Shown piece after piece: positions 6,656-7,286 of a DNA stretch of 7,286 bases. Below the pieces are notes generated by a model. It had not been told where the DNA came from, did not search any database, and saw nothing but the letters and a program-made list of their open reading frames with translations. The first letter of the stretch is position 1. Each line of letters opens with the position of its first letter. The stretch is from Modestobacter sp. (lineage in GTDB: Bacteria > Actinomycetota > Actinomycetes > Mycobacteriales > Geodermatophilaceae): positions 1 to 7,286 of the forward strand of contig JAOPWG010000517.1 in assembly GCA_025965775.1 (NCBI GenBank), given 5' to 3'. The position numbers and the translations under genes were made by a program.

Positions 6656-6985
6656 GGGGCGAGGCTCTCGGCTCCACACGCGGGCACGAGGCCTCAGGAG
6701 TGGGGCGAAGCCGGGGCGGATCCCGACCTGCTGGTCCTGCGCTCGAGCCGGTGCCGGTTCAGCTTGGCCCGCGACGACGAGCAGTGCGCCGGCCAATCCA
6801 CTGCGGATGACCCAATGGTCGATCAGGCGGTCAGGTTCCAGAAGAGCCTGACAGCGGGCGGTCAGGGCGGGCCCCACCAACCAGAGCGCGGGGACGAACG
6901 TCCGGTTCCACACGGGCACCACGTGGTGGTGAACCCGGGCGGCGGAGCTCGGCGGCCTGGCGACGAGCCGGCTCGGCCGACGCGG
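6656..6985. other. Gene-poor region between the GH15 gene and the TetR remnant
   Basis: About 330 bases with no intact gene. The GH15 promoter should lie here on the minus strand; no convincing -35/-10 pair is visible. On the minus strand, 6764-6925 encodes a stretch with good G/C third positions and hydrophobic, helix-like content (FVPALWLVGPALTARCQALL, then IDHWVIRSGLAGALLVVAGQ) but without a usable stop before the GH15 gene. It may be a fragment of a lost gene. The opposite plus-strand frame is open but gives a Gly/Pro/His-rich peptide with no domain features. Confidence 0.45.
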
Positions 6986-7140
6986 GCAGCCGCGGCGCAC
7001 CAGCTTGCCGAGCTGTTCCCGAACATCGTCGCCGTCGCGACGAGCCGGCCGCACGGTGAGCTATCCGTGGTCGGCCCCGGCTGTGACGACGACTTCGAGT
7101 TCGATCTGCTCCTGGACGGGTTCGACCGACTCCGTCAGGG
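6986..7140 (+). pseudogene. TetR-family regulator, C-terminal domain remnant
   Basis: This frame encodes AAAAHQLAELFPNIVAVATS, then a short RPHG linker, then DDDFEFDLLLDGFDRLRQ. The pattern of a 'FPN/FPA-l' helix followed by an acidic D-D-x-F-E-F-x-L-x-x-L-L-D-G-x-x-x-L motif is typical of the very C-terminus of TetR regulators with the TetR_C_1 (PF02909) ligand-binding domain. The DNA-binding helix-turn-helix and most of the ligand domain are missing: the frame upstream (to about 6842) is open but shows no TetR features. No ribosome site or convincing start was found. Third positions are strongly G/C, so this was coding DNA in the recent past. It runs without a stop into aldo/keto reductase sequence. 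Confidence 0.58.
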
Positions 7141-7286
7141 GCTGGTCGGCCTGATCGGTGCCACCCACTACTCCGCGGCTGCCTTCCCCGACCTTGCCGA
7201 GCTCATGGCCACCGGCCGCATCGACACCGTCCAGGTGCCCTACAACCCGCTGCAGCGCGAGGTCGAGCACACGATCCTGCCGCTCG
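7141..7286 (+). pseudogene. Aldo/keto reductase, internal fragment continuing past the window
   Basis: The frame encodes LVGLIGATHYSAAAFPDLAE, then LMATGRIDTVQVPYNPLQRE and VEHTILPL at the window edge. This matches the middle of the aldo/keto reductase TIM barrel, where IGxTHYxxxxFxELxxxMxTGxIDxVQxPYNxxxRxxExxILPLA covers roughly the fifth to sixth beta/alpha units. The first half of such enzymes, with the catalytic Asp/Tyr/Lys/His residues and the start, is absent; in its place is the TetR tail, joined in frame near 7136-7147. Even if translated, it should not be a working NADPH-dependent reductase. The fragment has normal G/C-biased codons. The family call is fairly sure; whether the rest of the barrel is intact beyond 7286 cannot be seen. 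Confidence 0.68.

Noticed and set aside
6646..6687. GH15 start at the upstream ATG (6687)
   Set aside because: A good GGGAGG ribosome site sits 4 bases before ATG 6645, and the family N-terminus begins there.
7061..7270. 69-aa minus-strand open frame over the reductase fragment
   Set aside because: The plus strand here has clear aldo/keto reductase motifs; the minus frame is its shadow.

Overview
The window is very GC-rich DNA with G/C at most third codon positions, actinobacterial in character. GGAGG-type ribosome sites and hairpin terminators without T-tracts fit a high-GC actinomycete. I cannot name the genus. The DNA looks chromosomal. I see no transposase, integrase, CRISPR array, tRNA or rRNA.

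Left part, plus strand (1-1860): the C-terminal end of a cyclase-family (kynurenine formamidase-like) hydrolase is followed 10 bp later by a complete 551-aa AMP-forming acyl-CoA ligase. The two probably form the end of an operon for degrading or activating an organic acid. It closes with a strong GC-rich hairpin (1815-1857).

Middle (1861-2966): a gene-poor stretch with a small conserved-looking hypothetical protein of about 109 aa (1934-2263) and a weaker orphan reading frame (2391-2690, or only its C-terminal half). The rest holds several short inverted repeats and no gene I can support.

Right part, minus strand (2967-6645): a GH15 alpha-glucosidase/trehalase-type enzyme (6645 down to 4744, with a clear GGGAGG ribosome site) lies upstream of a DUF2252 protein (4394 down to 2967). 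They are separated by 349 bp of apparently non-coding DNA, with a terminator-like hairpin just after the GH15 stop. They are therefore same-strand neighbours but probably separate transcripts. GH15 likely acts on trehalose or another alpha-glucan in the cytoplasm. The DUF2252 role is unknown, but it shows phosphotransferase/kinase-like motifs.

Right edge (6646-7286): 6646-6985 holds no intact gene. From about 6986 a single plus-strand frame encodes the C-terminal tail of a TetR-type regulator running directly, without a stop, into the middle of an aldo/keto reductase barrel that leaves the window. This looks like a deletion-generated chimera, the relic of two genes. I found no convincing new multi-gene system. 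The best leads are the chimera and the motif layout of the DUF2252 protein.
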